Program-made: the position numbers and the translations under genes
The notes under the pieces: generated by a model
What the model saw: the letters and a program-made list of their open reading frames with translations, nothing else
Told to the model about the DNA's origin: nothing
Database searches by the model: none
Source: Aurantibacillus circumpalustris
GTDB lineage: Bacteria; Bacteroidota; Bacteroidia; B-17B0; Aurantibacillaceae
DNA length: 64,000 bases
Direction of reading: 5' to 3'
NCBI RefSeq assembly: GCF_029625215.1
Contig: NZ_CP121197.1
Location: 186,001-250,000, forward strand
Shown: positions 62,401-64,000 of the stretch, piece by piece
How positions within the stretch are numbered: the stretch's first letter is position 1
Layout: each line of letters begins with the position of its first letter

Positions 62401-64000
62401 ATACCACCTGGCCAAACATATGTATAGCCTGGCACGCCACCAGTTGGGCTAAGGAAAACAGCTCCGTTAGATTGAGAACAGCTTGCGGGGCTAATTGCGT
62501 TGTTTACCGTCATACTGGAGGGGCTGCTCAAGGAGAACGTTTGTGTGATTTTACAAAGATTATTATCTCTTACAGTGAGAGTATAAATTATACCGCCTGG
62601 AAGACCGGTAACCGCTTGAGTGGTTTTTGTGGGAGGACCTGTCGGCTGCCAAGTATATTGAAGCGGGCCTGCATTATTTGTGACCGTGACAGATGCATCA
62701 CCATTAGCTTGACCGAAACAAGTAGGCTGAGTGGTAAAAATGGTAGCTTGCATTAACAGAGGGTTAGTTAGTGTGGTTACTGCGGTAAGGGAGCAAGAAT
62801 TTTGATCGCTTATTACTACGGTATAGTTGGGATTTGGCGTTGCACATAAAAGGGTTGGATTTTGTCCTGCACCTGCGGGAGACCAAGAGTATGTTAATGA
62901 TCCTTGCGCGCCCGAAACCTGCGTAGAAATACTACCATCACAAGCAGCGTTACATTTTGGATTTGTAGGAATAAGTGTAGCGCTTAAGGGCGCTACTGCA
63001 TTTGTGGTAAAAGGTTTTAACAAAACGCAACCATTAGCATCGGTAACAGATGCTGTATATTGGGTTGCGGCGCATAAGGAATTTTCAGTTGAGAGCGTAT
63101 TGGTACTTGAAGACCAGCTGTATATATAACCAGGTACCCCGCCGGCGGCGTTCAAAGTAGCAGTAGCATTACACGAATTGGAGCAGGTTGCATTAAGTGC
63201 CGTCACTGTTCCAGTTAAAGCAGGGGGTTGTAAAATAGGGAATGTGGCTGTTGTACTGCAACTTTGAGCATCTGTTACTGTAACTGTATAAACTGTTGCA
63301 CTTGTTGCACATAAATTGGTAACTGTTTGCGTATTGCCGCCAATAGGCGTCCAAGAATAGCCTAGTGCACCTATACCACCTGTTGCACCAACCACAATGG
63401 ATCCTGTACAAGCATTATTACATTTAACATTACTCGTAGCAACTGGAGATATAACAATCGGAGAAGGTTGTGTAATGGCAAAGGTATACTGCGTTGGACA
63501 ATTCAAGGCATCCGTTAAGTTAAGAGTGTATGGGTTTGCACACAAAGCTGCTACCGTCTTTGTTCCCTGACCCGTTATAGGTGGAGTTAGAGACACCCAG
63601 TTATAAACGAATGTTGGTGACGGTAAGCTTCCTTGCGTTGGCGCTACCGTAATAGAGCCGGTGCAAATTCCATTACATCGGGTTGGTGTAACAGAAGGGT
63701 TTAACGTTACCGAAGGGGATTGAGTTATCGGAATTGAGGTACTTGTGACACACCCATTAATATCGGTACAATTAAAAGCGTAAGTTCCGCTACTGAGACC
63801 AGTTGCCACAACTCCTGAAGCAATAGTACTTGTTGGAGCAACAGGTGATACAACAAAAGCAAAAGTTCCACTACCGACAGCAGTAACCGTTGCGGCACCA
63901 GTAGAGGCTCCAAAACAGTTAACTGCACTCGAAACAGCAGTAAGTGTGGGACCTGTTGCATTGAATAAATTTATTGTGACAGAGTTAGAGCAACCAGCAC
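59451..64000 (-). CDS. SprB-like repeat adhesin with T9SS type B C-terminus (5' end outside window)
   Basis: At least 1516 residues. The reading frame is open to the window edge, past a GTG at 63809, so the true start is not visible. About 16 repeats of roughly 75-85 residues carry a Cys pair near their start (RCNGICTGSITV, KCNNACTGSIVV, CFGQCTGLIST, NCFGDCSGEIKL) and end in YTVTVTD-like strands: the SprB repeat. The last 90 residues are a gliding-motility-type C-terminal domain (LNITSGFTPNGDGKNDLW, then TTVEIFNRWGDVIFSA), the type B sorting signal. It is probably a surface adhesin moved by gliding machinery or anchored by the PorP partner downstream. Confidence 0.92.
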   Translation of the reverse strand, partial: AGCSNSVTINLFNATGPTLTAVSSAVNCFGASTGAATVTAVGSGTFAFVVSPVAPTSTIASGVVATGLSSGTYAFNCTDINGCVTSTSIPITQSPSVTLNPSVTPTRCNGICTGSITVAPTQGSLPSPTFVYNWVSLTPPITGQGTKTVAALCANPYTLNLTDALNCPTQYTFAITQPSPIVISPVATSNVKCNNACTGSIVVGATGGIGALGYSWTPIGGNTQTVTNLCATSATVYTVTVTDAQSCSTTATFPILQPPALTGTVTALNATCSNSCNATATLNAAGGVPGYIYSWSSSTNTLSTENSLCAATQYTASVTDANGCVLLKPFTTNAVAPLSATLIPTNPKCNAACDGSISTQVSGAQGSLTYSWSPAGAGQNPTLLCATPNPNYTVVISDQNSCSLTAVTTLTNPLLMQATIFTTQPTCFGQANGDASVTVTNNAGPLQYTWQPTGPPTKTTQAVTGLPGGIIYTLTVRDNNLCKITQTFSLSSPSSMTVNNAISPASCSQSNGAVFLSPTGGVPGYTYVWPGGISTSFSASGIPAGVYSITVSDSHSCTTTVSIILPNSSGPTYMPIVSSSITCNSQCTGAASVAVTTVTGGTQPYTATWLSPAPSGTNEITGLCAGVYNAQITDATGCLGFTTVTIAEPSPISNTTNIGFPLCPGICDGNISVSSSGGNAPYTYTWMPMFSNGTSITNLCAGDYTLVVGYNNVCTDTSRINLPVQTVIAIAPTVTNNICFGTSTAKASVSVSGGSSPYVAGWSNGQNGLNINNLVNGTYTVVVTDINGCSNTETTSITSGAQITSTTSIFSPACGLCSGAATVAATGTGPFNFSWSNSATSPTVANLCAGVYQVIISDVLSCTKTETIIVNNSNGIDSARVNTKQISCSGSCIGGASVTAFGGTAPITYNWLSPATSGSVISNLCSGTYFVQMVDAAGCIRTTSATINPLVTLSVSPFVYQPACGASDGSISIAIAGGTPTYNIVWNPPAGLTTSLTNLNSGVYSYTVTESGINACSISNTINVSNNNGPIIVADQTNINCFGQCTGLISTTVTSANPPLTYSWSSGSAITSSVVTNLCKGVVTLTVSDGIPCNTIQSFTITDNPLLQLSKENVKNANCFGDCSGEIKLVPSGGSLPYTYTWTNTNATFNPIDSLCDGVYVATITDSKGCALTSPSYTIKSASSISLAVNSTKASCGSVSDASISVNTTGGLGTYTYTWKGPSNYAASSQNVSNIFSGNYSLSVLDSLGCKKDTAISISPSITIMANAGPDQIICPETGSVVLNATGSSNSTYKWFSLTDTTNALAVGPQLFVSNIKKARSFVLKSISPVAACYAKDTVMVNVHILSALDAGRDITVPVHSSVTIGGYPTNWGALTLTWSPAQYLNDPNSSNPITSNTVNTTFIVTASDMNGCITTDSVHVFLYPELNITSGFTPNGDGKNDLWIIDYIDQFPETTVEIFNRWGDVIFSAKNGYNEPFNGKYKGTDLPVGTYYYIINLNHPGYPKPFTGPLTIFR

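Noticed and set aside
62472-63129. Plus-strand reading frames within the adhesin
   Set aside because: They are shadows of the repetitive adhesin coding sequence on the minus strand.
59451-63809. GTG at 63809 as the true start of the adhesin
   Set aside because: The frame stays open to the window edge with another Cys-type repeat (NCFGASTGAATV) upstream, and there is no signal peptide at the GTG.

Overview
The window comes from a member of the Bacteroidota. The DNA is AT-rich, start codons lack Shine-Dalgarno sequences, and several promoters fit the Bacteroidota pattern (TTG or TTTG about 20 bp before TAnnTTTG). There are four secreted proteins with type IX secretion (T9SS) type A C-terminal tails, an SprB-like repeat adhesin with a type B tail next to a PorP/SprF gene, and an alternative complex III (ACIII) respiratory operon. 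I cannot place it below phylum/class level. No rRNA, tRNA, CRISPR array, insertion sequence or origin was seen.

Layout. 0.2-9.6 kb: an HPF/RaiA-like ribosome factor, a small barrel protein, an O-antigen-ligase/TPR membrane protein, two T9SS cargo proteins, a small acetyltransferase and a secreted M4 metalloprotease. 9.6-12.2 kb (minus): gmhA-hddC-gmhB-like-glycosyltransferase, a heptose/surface glycan operon. 12.4-14.3 kb: comB, then a LytTR response regulator whose receiver phospho-acceptor Asp is Glu. 14.3-17.6 kb (minus): rocD, bestrophin, RNA methyltransferase. 17.7-20.7 kb: small unknowns, a DUF1624-type membrane protein and an XRE/S24 regulator. 20.8-24.0 kb (minus): TPR protein, comA, rhodanese, DedA. 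24.2-26.5 kb: divergent acyl-CoA dehydrogenase and anmK with overlapping promoters around a 17-bp palindrome. 26.5-31.9 kb: another T9SS cargo gene, an ACMSD-like amidohydrolase, a serine hydrolase, a lipoprotein and a MerR regulator. 32.0-37.0 kb (minus): ECF sigma, anti-sigma and envelope protein cluster.

37.5-44.4 kb: icmF (fused isobutyryl-CoA mutase), followed by an accessory island with an OLD-like AAA/TOPRIM ATPase, a degenerate second copy of the icmF 3' end, a triple 32-bp palindromic repeat and an AAA_14/DUF4143 ATPase. This is the most unusual part of the window. 44.5-46.6 kb (minus): carbonic anhydrase, a Rossmann protein, a two-cluster Fe-S protein and a small unknown. 46.8-58.3 kb (minus): the operon actABCDEF-coxB-coxA, that is, ACIII coupled to a cytochrome c oxidase, with a perfect 27-bp inverted repeat upstream. 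58.5-64.0 kb (minus): PorP/SprF and the repeat adhesin, whose 5' end lies outside the window.

How the genes fit together. The ACIII-oxidase operon would pass electrons from menaquinol to oxygen. icmF and the acyl-CoA dehydrogenase point to short branched-chain acyl-CoA metabolism. comA and comB, 9 kb apart, together make sulfolactate. The many T9SS proteins and the heptose genes build the cell surface. Rho-independent terminators mark most operon ends and correct several start codons: 3113, 31461 and 40997 are preferred over upstream in-frame starts that would run through a terminator.
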